DNA of 64,000 nucleotides from Methylobacterium gregans (GTDB lineage Bacteria > Pseudomonadota > Alphaproteobacteria > Rhizobiales > Beijerinckiaceae). Each line of letters starts with the position of its first letter. Position 1 is the stretch's first letter. The stretch is taken from contig NZ_BPQM01000041.1 in the NCBI RefSeq assembly GCF_022179245.1, forward strand, positions 1-64,000, read 5' to 3'. Of the stretch, positions 36,783 to 44,738 are shown one piece after another. Both the position numbers and the translations under genes were made by a program. The notes under the pieces are model-generated. The model had not been told where the DNA came from. It saw only the letters and a program-made list of their open reading frames with translations, and ran no database searches.

Positions 36783-37496
36783 TCAGCCGATCCGGCCCAG
36801 CACGGTGACGTGCGCCTGTCCGGCCCGGTCCTCGGCGAGGATCGCGGCGGTGGCGAGCCCGAGGAACAGCCCGTGCTCGACCACGCCCGGCACCGCCCAG
36901 AGCCCGGCCGAGAGCGCCTCGGGATCGTGGATCGCGCCGAGATGGGCGTCGAGGATGTGGTGGCCGCCATCGGTGACGAGGGGCGCGCCGTCCGGGGCGA
37001 GGCGCGGCCGGACCGCGCCGGTGCAGCCCGCGCGGGCGATGGCGGCCTCGACGGCGATGCGGGTGGCGGTGCGGCCGAAGGGGTTCACCTCGATCGGCAG
37101 CGGGAAGGCGCCGAGCGTGGCGACACGCTTGGCCGCGTCGGCGATCACCACCATGCGGGTGCTGGCGAACGCCACGATCTTCTCGCGCAGGAGCGCCGCC
37201 CCGCCGCCCTTGATCAGGCGGAGCTGCCCGTCGACCTCGTCGGCCCCGTCGATCGTCAGGTCGAGCTGGGGCATCTCGTCGAGGGTGGCGAGGCGGATGC
37301 CCTCGGCCTCGGCCTGGATGCGGGTGGCCTCGGAGGTCGGCACGCCGACGACGTCGAGCCCGTCGCGCACCCGCGCGCCGAGGAGGGTTACGAAGGCCGC
37401 GGCCGTGGAGCCGGTGCCGAGCCCGAGCTTCATGCCCGGCTCGACGAGGTCGAGGGCGCGGGCGGCGGCGGCGCGGCGCAGGTCGGGCCCGCTCAA
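36783..37496 (-). CDS. rpiA: Ribose-5-phosphate isomerase A
   Basis: A 237-residue enzyme interconverting ribose-5-P and ribulose-5-P. TTG 37496 ([18 protein letters not shown]) is chosen because GGAG sits 7 bases upstream and family members often begin this way; an earlier TTG at 37565 has no spaced ribosome site and adds 23 non-conserved residues. Motifs are [48 protein letters not shown] and [10 protein letters not shown]. First gene of rpiA-DUF2059-ligase-gor. Confidence 0.93.
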   Translation of the reverse strand: MSGPDLRRAAAARALDLVEPGMKLGLGTGSTAAAFVTLLGARVRDGLDVVGVPTSEATRIQAEAEGIRLATLDEMPQLDLTIDGADEVDGQLRLIKGGGAALLREKIVAFASTRMVVIADAAKRVATLGAFPLPIEVNPFGRTATRIAVEAAIARAGCTGAVRPRLAPDGAPLVTDGGHHILDAHLGAIHDPEALSAGLWAVPGVVEHGLFLGLATAAILAEDRAGQAHVTVLGRIG

Positions 37497-37663
37497 CGGG
37501 AGGCTCCGGCGGGGCTGGGGCGGGTCATCGGCGACAATCCCTGGCGCGATCGAAGATCGTGGCAAGATCCCTGGCGAGATCCAATTCGGCGGGCCCTAGC
37601 ACGGCCGCGCCGGGATCGGAACGGCCGTCGGGCGAGAGTGCGGGGGCTTCGTCAGGGCGAGCC

Positions 37664-38122
37664 TCAAGGACGGCCTCCCTGCGCCGGCGTGGCGCCCGCC
37701 CCCGCCCGGCCCGGGGCGGGGGGCGCCGCCTCGGCGGCGGCCTCGGCCGGCGGGTTGGCCTGCTGGGTGCAGACCACCTGCTCCTTCTTCACCAGCACGA
37801 AGCAGATGCTCATCTCGCCGGTGCGGTAATTGACCCGGAACACGCCGGCCTCGCGGGTGTGGCGGGTGGCCACCAGCCCGTACTCGGAGGGCGTCTGCGG
37901 CCCCGCGCCCTCGCCGGCCGCGAAGCAGACGGTGAGGCCGATGCCGCCGCCGCTCTCCTGAAGGCCGTACTGGCAGGAGGTGACCTCGCCCGTCACCTTG
38001 TCGACCCGGTACATCCGGTTCAGGTCGGCCTGGGGTGCGGGCACGAACTCGTAGGAGGCGGCCGAGGCCCCCGTCGTGGCGAGGCCGAGAAGGAGGAGGG
38101 CGAGCGGGACGCGACGGGTCAT
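37664..38122 (-). CDS. Secreted protein of unknown function
   Basis: A 152-residue exported protein that I do not assign to a family. ATG 38122 gives a signal peptide (VPLALLLLGLATTGASA). The mature part has four Cys in an antiparallel-like pattern: YRVDKVTGEVTSCQYG, IGLTVCFAAGEGAG, YRTGEMSICFVLV and EQVVCTQQ, suggesting two disulfides in the periplasm. The last about 30 residues are Ala/Pro/Gly-rich. It has two copies of a Y-RV(D/N)-TGE(V/M)-C unit, so an internal repeat is likely. Confidence 0.72.
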   Translation of the reverse strand: MTRRVPLALLLLGLATTGASAASYEFVPAPQADLNRMYRVDKVTGEVTSCQYGLQESGGGIGLTVCFAAGEGAGPQTPSEYGLVATRHTREAGVFRVNYRTGEMSICFVLVKKEQVVCTQQANPPAEAAAEAAPPAPGRAGAGATPAQGGRP

Positions 38123-38295
38123 GGGGCCGGATCTCGAGAGGGGAGCCCCCGTGTCGGCGGAATTTCGGGCACGAGTGGGGCGCGCGGGGGCCGGCGCGCG
38201 GGAGCGGGCGGACGCCCTGCGCGCGGTCAGCGCGGGTTGCCCCCGCCGCGCCGCACCGCTAGCGAGGGCGCGGTCCGCCGAATCCGAGAGCACCG

Positions 38296-38979
38296 ATGTC
38301 CCTCCCCCCGATCGCCGTGTTCGACCTCGACGGCACCCTCGCCGAGACGGCGGGCGACCTCATCGGCACGCTGAACGCGCTCCTCACGCGCGAGGGTCTG
38401 CCGGAACTGCCGCTGGCGGAGGCGCGCGACCTGATCGGCGCGGGCGCCAAGGCGCTGATCGCGCGGGGCTTCGCGGTGGCCGGGGCGACGCTGACGCCGG
38501 AGCGGCACGACCAGCTCTTCCTCGACTTCATCGCGCATTACGGCCGCCACATCTGCGAGAAGTCCTACCTCTATCCGGGCCTCATCGAGGCGCTCGACCG
38601 GCTGGAGGCGGAGGGCTTCCGGCTGGCGGTGTGCACCAACAAGGTCGAGGGCCTCGCCGTCGATCTCCTGGAAAAGCTCGGCATCGCGGGGCGCTTCGCG
38701 GCGATCTGCGGGCGCGAGACCTTCCCGTTCCACAAGCCCGACCCGCGCCACATCACGCAGACCATCGCGCGCGCCGGGGGCGATCCCGCCCGCGCCGTGA
38801 TGGTGGGCGACTCGCGCGCCGACATCGACGCCGCCAAGGCCGCGGGCGTGCCGGTGGTGGCCGTCACCTTCGGCTACACCGACACGCCGGTCGACCAGCT
38901 CGGGCCGGACCGGGTCATCTCGGACTTCGCGGAGCTCGTGGGGGCCGTCGAGGCGCTGGTGCCGCGCAAGGCGGCCTGA
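38296..38979 (+). CDS. gph: Phosphoglycolate phosphatase-like HAD hydrolase
   Basis: A 227-residue HAD hydrolase, subfamily IA. The nucleophile is in AVFDLDGTLAETAGDL (Asp near 9), the second motif is LAVCTNKVEG, Lys is in FPFHKPDPRHI, and motif 4 is VMVGDSRADIDAA. Length and the helical cap match Gph, which removes phosphate from 2-phosphoglycolate made by DNA repair or, in methylotrophs, by Rubisco-like side reactions. Other phosphosugar substrates are possible. Confidence 0.85.
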   Translation: MSLPPIAVFDLDGTLAETAGDLIGTLNALLTREGLPELPLAEARDLIGAGAKALIARGFAVAGATLTPERHDQLFLDFIAHYGRHICEKSYLYPGLIEALDRLEAEGFRLAVCTNKVEGLAVDLLEKLGIAGRFAAICGRETFPFHKPDPRHITQTIARAGGDPARAVMVGDSRADIDAAKAAGVPVVAVTFGYTDTPVDQLGPDRVISDFAELVGAVEALVPRKAA

Positions 38980-39215
38980 GGCGCATCCGCGTCCGGATCG
39001 ACGGACGGGCGGGGCTGCGCGGGGGACGACGCGCGGGAGCGCGCCATCCCGCGCTTCTCGCGCAAGCAGGAACGCCCGGGGGGCCCCCCGTGCGGCTCCG
39101 CGACCGGCGCGGCCCGCCCGGAACGGGGCAAATCCAGCACTCGGCAATTTTCAGTTGTATTCACGGAGACCAGCTGCCCTGCAGCGGGATGAATTTCTTT
39201 TAATCTTTCGGACAC

Positions 39216-39240
39216 GAAACACGAAAAGACATCCGGCGTT
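39216..39240 (+). promoter_or_regulatory. Candidate EcfG-type promoter before yfdX
   Basis: GAAAC (39216-39220), exactly 16 bases, then CGTT (39237-39240), compared with the EcfG consensus GGAAC-N16/17-CGTT: one mismatch. It lies about 75 bases before the yfdX start codon inside an unusually AT-rich stretch of a 334-base gap (38980-39313) that holds no gene. Confidence 0.45.
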
Positions 39241-39313
39241 CTTCACCTGTAAATCAACCCCATCGAATTCGGGACATCAGTTCCCGACTTCGACAGAGAT
39301 TGGAGACAGGATC

Positions 39314-40129
39314 ATGAGCTATCGGAAATCTCTCGCCGCGGCTCTCGTTGCCACCACTGTTCTGAGCGGTGCGGCCTTCGCCGCCGATCAGGCCGCGCGG
39401 CCGGCGATGACGCAGGAGACCCAGGCCCAGCGGACGGCGGCCGCGGATGTCGGCAAGCTCTCCAAGGACGGCATCCAGGCGTTCCGCGACATGCACCTCG
39501 CCCGCCTCGCGATCTTCGACGCCGATCCGACGCAGGCGAAGGACCTGATCGGCAAGGCCCAGGCCGCGCTGACCAAGGCGAAGTCGGACGAGGCCGTGTT
39601 CATCAAGGCGGAGGCCGACCTCAAGAACACGGCGGATATGAGCGCGCTCCATAACGCGTCCGGCAAGGCGTCGGCCCAGACGAGCACCACGGCGGACAGC
39701 AAGGCCGACGCCAAGACGGCCTCCGCCGAGAAGGTCGCGTGGCTGCCCATCGACGCGCAGCTGACGCTGGGCGAGGACTTCGTGGCGACGCCCCAGAAGG
39801 CCGCGGCGGTGACCGACGCGAACGCCAGTCTCCAGAAGGGCGACAAGCAGGCCGCCCTCCAGAAGCTCAAGCTCGCCGACATCGACGTGAACTTCACGGT
39901 GGCGGTTCTGCCCCTCGACAAGACCGCGGCCGACGTGAACCAGGCCGCCACGCTGATCGACCAGGGCAAGTACTACGAGGCCAACGCGCTCCTGAAGACC
40001 ACGGAGAACCGGATGCGCTTCGACGTGATCGACGCGGTCGGCGCCCCGAAGGCCGCTGCGGCAACGACCAACGCGAAGGCCGCGCCGAACACCACCGGCT
40101 CCACGCAGAGCGGCACGCCGGCCAAGTAA
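39314..40129 (+). CDS. Periplasmic YfdX family protein
   Basis: A 271-residue exported protein. ATG 39314 follows GGAGACAGG and begins a signal peptide (SLAAALVATTVLSGAAFA). The mature part is helical and Ala/Lys/Asp-rich: DGIQAFRDMHLARLAIFD, DPTQAKDLIGKAQAALTKA, LPIDAQLTLGEDF and AATLIDQGKYYEANALL, matching YfdX. The E. coli homologue is an acid-stress chaperone-like protein under EvgA control. The tail (NTTGSTQSGTPAK) is low-complexity. See the candidate stress promoter upstream. Confidence 0.86.
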   Translation: MSYRKSLAAALVATTVLSGAAFAADQAARPAMTQETQAQRTAAADVGKLSKDGIQAFRDMHLARLAIFDADPTQAKDLIGKAQAALTKAKSDEAVFIKAEADLKNTADMSALHNASGKASAQTSTTADSKADAKTASAEKVAWLPIDAQLTLGEDFVATPQKAAAVTDANASLQKGDKQAALQKLKLADIDVNFTVAVLPLDKTAADVNQAATLIDQGKYYEANALLKTTENRMRFDVIDAVGAPKAAAATTNAKAAPNTTGSTQSGTPAK

Positions 40130-40142
40130 CCGGGCCGGTCCG

Positions 40143-40172
40143 CGACCGGGCCGCCCTCCGGCGGCCCGGTCG
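40143..40172. terminator. Hairpin after yfdX
   Basis: Perfect 13-bp stem CGACCGGGCCGCC (40143-40155) with its complement (40160-40172), loop CTCC; 13 bases after the yfdX stop codon. Confidence 0.55.
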
Positions 40173-40210
40173 CCGAGGGGGCGGGCGGGGCCATACGCTC
40201 CCCGCATCGT

Positions 40211-40248
40211 GGACGGGGCGCGCCCGGCAATCCGGGCGCGCCCCGTCC
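40211..40248. terminator. Very strong hairpin between convergent yfdX and mocR genes
   Basis: Perfect 17-bp GC-rich stem (40211-40227 with 40232-40248), loop CAAT. It is 12 bases from the MocR stop, so it probably ends transcription from the minus strand, with 40143-40172 serving the plus strand. Confidence 0.6.
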
Positions 40249-40260
40249 TGCTCGCCTGTC

Positions 40261-41598
40261 CTACTCGACCGCGTGGTCGTCCCCGGCGAGCGCGAGACGG
40301 CGCAGGTCCTCGAGCGCGCGCGCCAAGCCGTCGCGCGGCGGCACCGCGAGGGCGAGCCGCACGGCGTTCGGGGCGTGGCCCGGGTTCACCGCGAAGGAGG
40401 CCGCCGGGATCAGCGCGATGCCGCGGCGCAGCGCCGCCGCCGCGAAGGCCTCCGCCCGCCAGGTCTCGGGCAGTTCCAGCCAGAGATGGTAGGCGCTCGG
40501 ATCGCCCGCGACCGCCAGGCCCGCGAGGCTCGCGCGGGCGATCACCTGGCGCGCCGCCGCGTCCGCCCGCTTGGCCGCGACGAGGCGCGCGGCCGAGCCG
40601 TCGCCCATCCACTGCACGCCGGCGGCCAGCGGCAGGCCCGTGGCCGACCAGCCGCCCTGCCGGACCGAGGCCGCGAGCCGGTCGACGAGGTCGGGCGGGC
40701 TCGCGATCAGCCCGATCGTCAGGCCCGGCATCACCCGCTTCGACAGGCTGTCGACCAGGATCGTGCGCGCGGGCGCCAGCGCCGCGATCGGGGCGGCGTC
40801 CGAGAGGAAGCCGTAGACCGTATCCTCGATCGCCGTGAGCCCGGTCCGGGCCAGCACCGCGGCGATCGCGGCGCGCCGGTCCGGCCCCATGGTGGCGCCC
40901 AGCGGATTCTGCAGCGTCGGCTGCAGGTAGAGGCCGGAGAGCGGCGTGGCGCGGTGCGCCTGCAGGATCGACTCGGGGCGCACGCCCTCCGCGTCCATCG
41001 CCAGCGGCACCAGCCCGATGCCGAGACGGGCCGCGATGCCCTTCACGACCGGGTAGGTCAGCGGCTCGCAGCCGATGCGCTCGCCCGGCGGCGCCAAGGC
41101 GGCCAGCGCGGCGGCCAGCCCCTGCCGCCCGTTGCCGGTGAAGAGCAGGCTGGCGGGATCGGGCGCGTAGCCGTCGCGGCCGAGGAAGGCGGCGGCGACC
41201 CGGCGGGCGGCGGGCGTCCCGGCCGGTCCGAACTGGTTCAGGGCCGCCTCCGCCCCACCCCCGCGCGCGAGCGCCGCCAGGGTCTCGGAGAGCAGAGCCT
41301 CCTGCTCGGGCAGGTGCGAGTGGGTGCGCTGGAGATCGACCGCGGCGGGCGGCGGTTCGGACTGGATCGGCCCGGGGCCGTTCAGGTCGGAGCGCACATA
41401 GGTGCCGCGCCCGACCTCGCCCGTGACCAGCCCGCGACGGGCGAGTTCCGCGTAGACCCGGCTCGCCGTCGAGACCGCGATGCCGCGGGCGTAGGCGAAG
41501 TCCCGCTGCGGCGGCAGACGATCGCCGGGCCTTAAACCGCCCGCGGCGATCTCTGCGGCCACTGCGTCGGCCACGTCCCGGAAATCGGCCGCCCGCAT
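40261..41598 (-). CDS. MocR-type regulator: GntR DNA-binding plus aminotransferase-like domain
   Basis: A 445-residue transcription factor. ATG 41598 places a winged-helix GntR domain at residues about 5-70 (AAGGLRPGDRLPPQRDFAYA, AVSTASRVYAELARRGLV). The rest is a class I aminotransferase fold that binds PLP, with internal aldimine Lys near 287 in VDSLSKRVMPGLTIG. MocR proteins sense PLP or amino compounds. A perfect inverted repeat lies 25 bases upstream, toward the divergent DUF1127 gene, a likely autoregulatory site. Its metabolic target is unknown. Confidence 0.92.
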   Translation of the reverse strand: MRAADFRDVADAVAAEIAAGGLRPGDRLPPQRDFAYARGIAVSTASRVYAELARRGLVTGEVGRGTYVRSDLNGPGPIQSEPPPAAVDLQRTHSHLPEQEALLSETLAALARGGGAEAALNQFGPAGTPAARRVAAAFLGRDGYAPDPASLLFTGNGRQGLAAALAALAPPGERIGCEPLTYPVVKGIAARLGIGLVPLAMDAEGVRPESILQAHRATPLSGLYLQPTLQNPLGATMGPDRRAAIAAVLARTGLTAIEDTVYGFLSDAAPIAALAPARTILVDSLSKRVMPGLTIGLIASPPDLVDRLAASVRQGGWSATGLPLAAGVQWMGDGSAARLVAAKRADAAARQVIARASLAGLAVAGDPSAYHLWLELPETWRAEAFAAAALRRGIALIPAASFAVNPGHAPNAVRLALAVPPRDGLARALEDLRRLALAGDDHAVE

Positions 41599-41622
41599 AA
41601 TTGCTCCGAGGTCAATGTTTCG

Positions 41623-41650
41623 ATTGATCCGAGATGCGTATCGGATCAAT
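41623..41650. promoter_or_regulatory. Perfect inverted repeat, candidate MocR operator
   Basis: ATTGATCCGA (41623-41632), 8-base spacer, TCGGATCAAT (41641-41650). It is centred in the 106-bp gap between divergent mocR and DUF1127 genes and would cover promoter sequences of both. Confidence 0.65.
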
Positions 41651-41704
41651 CCTGCCCGCGCAATCCCGGCCGGACTGCCCTGACCACGAACCGGAGGATC
41701 GGCC

Positions 41705-41911
41705 ATGCCCGCCACGACCTTATCGCCCACCCGCGCGGACGCCTTCCCTGCGCGCGCGACATCCGCCCGCCCCCCGCTCCTGCGCCTCTGGCTCGGCCGG
41801 ATCCGCGCCCGGCGGGCGCTCGCCGCCCTGCACCCGGATCAGGTTCGCGAGGCCGGCCTCGACGCGTTCCGCCTGCGGGCCGAGATCGCCAAGCCGTTCT
41901 GGCGGGGCTGA
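41705..41911 (+). CDS. DUF1127 family small protein
   Basis: A 68-residue protein starting at ATG 41705. The DUF1127 signature fills the C-terminal half: RARRALAALHPDQVREAGLD then AFRLRAEIAKPFWRG. Short DUF1127 proteins bind RNA or act in phosphate and carbon adaptation in other alphaproteobacteria. The N-terminal half is Pro/Ala/Thr-rich. It diverges from mocR with a palindrome between, suggesting direct control by it. Confidence 0.84.
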   Translation: MPATTLSPTRADAFPARATSARPPLLRLWLGRIRARRALAALHPDQVREAGLDAFRLRAEIAKPFWRG

Positions 41912-41938
41912 CACGCCGCCGATGGCCGTGAAGCGCCC

Positions 41939-42703
41939 TCAGAACAGGCGGCCCTGCGCGTCCTCGTCGGACGAGCGCGGCTTCTCCGCGGGTGGCCCGC
42001 CCGGATCGGCCGTCCCCGCCCGCGGGCGCGCCACGGGCTCGATCAGCCCGGCATCGTCGTTGCGCGCGTCGTTGACCCGGGGGCTCACCGGGTCCATCCG
42101 CAGCCAGTCGTCCGGGCAGGGGCGGCAGAGCGCGGCGGCCTCCATGGCGTCGGTGGCGCGGGCGTCGAGCCAGCGCTCCACCTGATCGGGCGCCAGGATC
42201 GCCGGCATCCGGTCGTGGACCGCCGCCAGCGTGCCGTTCGCCCCCGTGGTGACGATGGCGGCAGTGTCGACCTCCGAGCCGTCCGCGCCCATCCAGCCCT
42301 CCCACAGGCCGGCCAGCGCCATCGGCGCCCCGTCGGCCCGCCGGATCAGGAAGGGCGTCTTCGTCGCCGCGCGGCCCGTCCCCTCGCGGCGCCACTCGTA
42401 GAAGCCGTCCGCCAGGAAGACGCAGCGACGGTGCCGGATCGCTCCGCGGAAGGTCGCCTTCTCCAGCACGGTCTCGACCCGGGCGTTGATGATCAGCGGA
42501 AAATCCTTCGGGTCCTTCAGCCAGCCGGGCCAGAAGCCCCAGCGCACCAGCCGGAAGTGCCGCCCGCCCTGCTCGTGCAGCACCACCGGCACGGGCTGGG
42601 TCGGCGCCACGTTGTAGCGCGCCGGGAAGTTCGGACGCTCCGGGTAGCCGTAGAACGCGGCGAAGACCTCCGGCGCCTGCGCGATGAAGAAGCGTCCGCA
42701 CAT
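41939..42703 (-). CDS. SOS response-associated peptidase (YedK/HMCES SRAP domain)
   Basis: A 254-residue protein that covalently captures abasic sites in single-stranded DNA. Catalytic Cys2 follows the initiator Met (MCGRFFIAQ). The other active-site residues are Asn73 in LIINARVET, Glu103 in ADGFYEWRRE and His163 in AAVHDRMPAIL. RYNVAPTQPVPV and RWGFWPGWLKD are also diagnostic. The tail (about 215-254) is acidic and Pro-rich. 4 bases downstream of corA, so probably co-transcribed with it. Confidence 0.94.
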   Translation of the reverse strand: MCGRFFIAQAPEVFAAFYGYPERPNFPARYNVAPTQPVPVVLHEQGGRHFRLVRWGFWPGWLKDPKDFPLIINARVETVLEKATFRGAIRHRRCVFLADGFYEWRREGTGRAATKTPFLIRRADGAPMALAGLWEGWMGADGSEVDTAAIVTTGANGTLAAVHDRMPAILAPDQVERWLDARATDAMEAAALCRPCPDDWLRMDPVSPRVNDARNDDAGLIEPVARPRAGTADPGGPPAEKPRSSDEDAQGRLF

Positions 42704-42707
42704 GGCC

Positions 42708-43712
42708 CTACAGCCAGCGCTTCCAGCGGAAGAAGGCGTAGGGCAGCACGGCCGCCACGATCATCATCAGCACCGCCATGGGATAGCCGAAGGGCAGTTC
42801 CAGCTCCGGCATCGTCTTGAAGTTCATGCCGTAGATCGAGGCGATGAGCGTCGGCGGCATGAACACCACCGCCATGACCGAGAACAGCTTGATGATGTTG
42901 TTCTGCTCGAGGTTCACGAGGCCGAGCGTCGCGTCGAGCAGGAAGTTGATCTTGGTCGACAGGAAGGTGGCGTGCTCCTCGAGCGATTGCAGGTCGCGCA
43001 GGGTCGAGCGGATGTCCTCGCGCAGCTCCCGCGGCGCCTTGTTGGTGCGGTAGGTCGCCGAGAGCGAGAGCAGGATGCGCTCCATCGAGACGAGGCTCTC
43101 GCGCTGCTTCGAGATCAGGTCGTTGTGGCGACCGAGCGCCCTCAGGGTCTCCTGCATGGCGGTGTTGCGGGCGGAGGGGTCGTCCTGCTCCTCGAAGATC
43201 TTCCGCGACAGGCGGTCGATGCGCTCGCCCTGGAGCTGAAGCACGTCCGCCGCCCGGTCGATCACCGCCTCGATCAGCCCGGCGAGGATCGATTCGCCCG
43301 AGACCACGCGCGTCGGCCCGTTGCCCGTCGTCCGGCCCGCGCGCTGCGTGTACATCCGGAAGGCCTGCGGCTCCTCGTAGCGCACGGTGACGAGCCGGTT
43401 GCCGCGCAGCACGAAGGTGATGCCGGCGAGCCCCGGCTCGTCGGAATCGCTCACCTTCGAGAGCACGCGGCCGGTCATGTAGCGCGCCCCGTCCTCGACG
43501 TAGAGGAGCTCGGAGGGCTCGATGTCCTTCATCTCCTCGCGGGTCGGGACCTCGATGCCCGAGAACCCCTCGACCTTCAGCTCCTCCTCGCGGCTCGGAC
43601 GGACGAGGTCGAGCCACACGGTGTCGTCGGGGATGGGGTCCTGGAGTTCGAGGGCGCGGCGCTCAAGCTGCGTCTGACCGGGACCGGTGACCGGCTGGTG
43701 AATGAAGATCAC
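42708..43712 (-). CDS. CorA family magnesium/divalent cation transporter
   Basis: A 334-residue protein with a large cytoplasmic N-terminal domain, long helices (LQGERIDRLSRKIFEEQDD, LLSLSATYRTNKAPRELRED) and two C-terminal transmembrane helices. The pore signature GMN is near residues 295-297 (IYGMNFKTMPELELP), followed by GYPMAVLMMIVAAVLPYAFF. Pentameric CorA channels import Mg, sometimes Co or Ni. GTG or ATG start at 43712; 24 bases after the SDR gene. Confidence 0.93.
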   Translation of the reverse strand: MIFIHQPVTGPGQTQLERRALELQDPIPDDTVWLDLVRPSREEELKVEGFSGIEVPTREEMKDIEPSELLYVEDGARYMTGRVLSKVSDSDEPGLAGITFVLRGNRLVTVRYEEPQAFRMYTQRAGRTTGNGPTRVVSGESILAGLIEAVIDRAADVLQLQGERIDRLSRKIFEEQDDPSARNTAMQETLRALGRHNDLISKQRESLVSMERILLSLSATYRTNKAPRELREDIRSTLRDLQSLEEHATFLSTKINFLLDATLGLVNLEQNNIIKLFSVMAVVFMPPTLIASIYGMNFKTMPELELPFGYPMAVLMMIVAAVLPYAFFRWKRWL

Positions 43713-43736
43713 GCGGGGCTCAAGGTGTCAGGCGGC

Positions 43737-44597
43737 TCAGGCGAGCGCGCCGGGAGGGGCTGGGCTCGCATCCGGCACGAAGAAGTCCGGCGCAAGGGGT
43801 ATCCCGGGTGTGACGCGGTATTTTGAAAAGTCCGTGACGCCCTCGGCCGCGAGGAACGTGTCGTCGATCAGGAACTGTCCGGTCACCGCGCGCGCCTCCT
43901 TGAGGAACAGGGCGTGGGCGGCGTCCGCCATGATCTCGGGCGTGCGGCTCGCCCGCATGATGGCCTCGCCGCCGAGCAGGTTCTCGATCGCGGCGGTCGC
44001 GATGGTGGTGCGCGGCCAGAGCGCGTTCACCGCGATCCCCTTCCGGCGCAGCTCGCCCGCGAGGCCCAGCACGCACATCGACATGCCGAACTTCGCCATC
44101 GTGTAGGCGAGATGGGGCGCGAACCACCGCTCCGCCATGTCGAGGGGCGGCGACAGCATCAGGATGTGGGGGTTCTCGGCCTTCTCCAGATGGGGGATCG
44201 CGTATTTCGAGACCATGTAGGTCCCGCGGGTGTTGATCTGGTGCATCAGGTCAAAGCGCTTCATCTCCGTCTGCGGCGTCGGCGTGAGGGAGATCGCGCT
44301 GGCGTTGTTCACCACGATGTCGAGGCCGCCGAAATGCTCGGCCGTCCGGTCGAGGGCGACCTGCACCGCCGCCTCGTCGCGCACGTCCACGACGAGGGGC
44401 AGCGCGCGGCCGCCCGCCTGCTCGACGGCGTCGGCGGCGCTGTAGATCGTGCCCGCGAGCTTCGGGTGCGGCTCGGCCGTCTTGGCGGCGATCGCCACGT
44501 TCGCGCCGTCGCGCGCGGCGCGCAGGCCGATCGCGAGGCCGATGCCCCGCGAGGCGCCGGTGATGAACAGGGTCTTGCCGGACAGGGTGCCGCTCAT
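43737..44597 (-). CDS. SDR family oxidoreductase (HSDL2-like)
   Basis: A 286-residue short-chain dehydrogenase. The cofactor motif is FITGASRGIGLAIGLRAA, then NNASAISLTPT, the catalytic Tyr-Lys pair in YTMAKFGMSM, and GIAVNALWPRTTIATAA. Its sequence resembles hydroxysteroid dehydrogenase-like protein 2 (AEPHPKLAGTIYSAADAVE), which suggests fatty-acyl substrates. It follows the other SDR/enoyl-CoA/acyl-CoA dehydrogenase genes on the same strand after a 141-base gap. Confidence 0.87.
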   Translation of the reverse strand: MSGTLSGKTLFITGASRGIGLAIGLRAARDGANVAIAAKTAEPHPKLAGTIYSAADAVEQAGGRALPLVVDVRDEAAVQVALDRTAEHFGGLDIVVNNASAISLTPTPQTEMKRFDLMHQINTRGTYMVSKYAIPHLEKAENPHILMLSPPLDMAERWFAPHLAYTMAKFGMSMCVLGLAGELRRKGIAVNALWPRTTIATAAIENLLGGEAIMRASRTPEIMADAAHALFLKEARAVTGQFLIDDTFLAAEGVTDFSKYRVTPGIPLAPDFFVPDASPAPPGALA

Positions 44598-44657
44598 CGT
44601 GTCCTCCGGGGTCGGGTGGGTTCGTTTGCGGGGCGGTAGCGGCGAAGCCCGTCATTC

Positions 44658-44680
44658 CCCCTCCCCCTCTGCGGGGGAGG
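44658..44680. repeat. GC-rich hairpin, possible dispersed element
   Basis: CCCTCCCCC / GGGGGAGGG, 9-bp stem with loop TCTGC, in the gap between the two SDR genes. It resembles the hairpin at 22587-22614 in composition and setting, and may end or attenuate the upstream transcript. Confidence 0.5.
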
Positions 44681-44738
44681 GTGGGCCCTGCGTCAGCAGG
44701 GGTCGCGTGAGGGGCCGACGCTCCCTGCTCCGCCACGA

